DNA of 6,303 nucleotides from assembly GCA_025352305.1 (NCBI GenBank), contig JANXTQ010000142.1, forward strand, positions 1 through 6,303, written 5' to 3'. The DNA is from Actinomycetes bacterium (GTDB taxonomy: Bacteria > Actinomycetota > Acidimicrobiia > Acidimicrobiales > RAAP-2). Of this stretch, positions 6,031 to 6,303 are shown piece after piece. The stretch's first letter is position 1; each line of letters opens with the position of its first letter. Both the position numbers and the translations under genes were made by a program. The notes below the pieces were generated by a model. That model was given only the letters and a program-made list of their open reading frames with translations. It did not search any database and was not told the DNA's origin.

Positions 6031-6147
6031 ATGAACCAGTCTGTGTTTTCTCGAGACTTTTTGAAAACGGCAGGCGCACTTATCGGGCGGTCACCGTTGG
6101 AGCCGCGACGACTTATGTTCTTCATTCAGCTTATGCGGCCTAAGTGA
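6031..6147 (+). pseudogene. Decayed N-terminus of a Tat-exported protein
   Basis: From ATG 6031 the frame encodes MNQSVFSRDFLKTAGALIG and then an unrelated tail ending at TGA 6145-6147 (38 residues). SRDFLKTAG matches the twin-arginine consensus S-R-R-x-F-L-K with one Arg missing. At about 6085-6087 a one-base shift opens a frame (6087-6140) reading AVTVGAATTYVLHSAYAA, which is just the hydrophobic core and AxA-type cleavage site a Tat signal would need, before TAA at 6141-6143. Thus an ancestral signal peptide appears to have lost one Arg codon and one base and then the mature protein. There is only a weak ribosome-binding site. The lost product cannot be named; many Tat substrates are cofactor-containing oxidoreductases. 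Confidence 0.55.
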
Positions 6148-6214
6148 AGTAACTTGAGTTGCATGATTTCAGATTCCTCTTGGAATGGGCGGTTTCAAGG
6201 GGTGAGCGCAACGA
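6148..6214. other. Short spacer with no recognised signal
   Basis: Between the Tat-leader remnant and the hairpin before the last gene I see no convincing promoter or ORF. A promoter for the gene at 6253 should be here, unless it lies farther upstream after the hipBA terminator. Confidence 0.3.
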
Positions 6215-6244
6215 TCCTGTGAAATGAGAGTACCCAACACAGGA
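6215..6244 (+). promoter_or_regulatory. Hairpin that could mask the ribosome-binding site of the next gene
   Basis: TCCTGTG (6215-6221) and CACAGGA (6238-6244) form a perfect 7-bp stem around a 16-nt loop. The right arm includes the first four bases of the AGGAGG at 6241-6246, so folding would limit ribosome access. Confidence 0.4.
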
Positions 6245-6246
6245 GG
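6241..6246 (+). promoter_or_regulatory. Strong ribosome-binding site of the partial gene at 6253
   Basis: AGGAGG, 6 nt before ATG 6253, the strongest Shine-Dalgarno site in the window. It decides the start of the last gene. Confidence 0.75.
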
Positions 6247-6252
6247 ATATTG

Positions 6253-6303
6253 ATGGCGGCACGTCTCACTCAGTCGCAAAAGTCACTCGCGTTTCGACTT
6301 CAC
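6253..6303 (+). CDS. Start of an unidentified gene, cut by the window edge
   Basis: ATG at 6253 with AGGAGG 6 nt upstream opens a frame that stays open to the window end (17 codons, beginning MAARLTQSQKSLAFRL). The visible residues are polar and basic with no signal peptide, and they are too few to assign a family. An in-frame TTG at 6250 would be too close to the ribosome-binding site. It lies 253 bp beyond the hipBA terminator, so it is probably a separate transcript, perhaps controlled by the hairpin at 6215-6244. Confidence 0.65.
   Translation, partial: MAARLTQSQKSLAFRLH

Overview
The window is bacterial: compact genes with Shine-Dalgarno sites, one GTG start, Sec-type signal peptides, a factor-independent terminator and a HipBA toxin-antitoxin pair. 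Base composition is moderate to slightly GC-rich, and the hipBA genes look somewhat richer in G+C than the surface-protein genes to their left. Surface-protein repertoire, a GTG start and a probably leaderless antitoxin mRNA would suit an actinobacterium or a similar high-GC lineage, but nothing here fixes the taxon.

Layout. Positions 1-3800 hold three minus-strand genes. From right to left these are a secreted seven-repeat beta-propeller protein with a C-terminal beta-sandwich domain (3800-2184), a small uncharacterised protein with an Ada-like CxxC zinc motif (1975-1328), and the N-terminal 393 residues of a secreted right-handed beta-helix protein that runs off the left edge (1180-1). The two secreted proteins have signal peptides and repeat folds typical of cell-surface or extracellular proteins. 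The Ada-like protein between them has no signal peptide. A likely terminator (2105-2145) follows the propeller gene, so the three are probably separate transcription units.

Positions 3801-4388 have no clear intact gene. The right half (4122-4412) looks like decayed plus-strand coding sequence with one in-frame stop. From 4389 comes a compact control region: three copies of a HipB-type operator spaced exactly 36 bp centre to centre. The -10 box lies between the second and third copies, and the third copy covers the antitoxin start codon.

hipB (4471-4722) and hipA (4722-5960) follow on the plus strand, overlapping by one base, and end at a strong hairpin-plus-T-run terminator (5976-5999). HipA keeps the regulatory Ser, the ATP-binding Lys, the catalytic Asp and the metal-binding Asn/Asp, so it should be an active Ser/Thr kinase toxin. 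HipB should neutralise it and repress the operon through the three operators.

Right of the terminator lies a broken Tat signal-peptide leader (about 6031-6143, frameshifted and prematurely stopped). After it comes the start of another plus-strand gene at 6253, whose strong ribosome-binding site sits in one arm of a 7-bp hairpin. The most interesting items are the phased operator array, the decayed Tat leader, the gene remnant before hipB and the seven-bladed propeller architecture.
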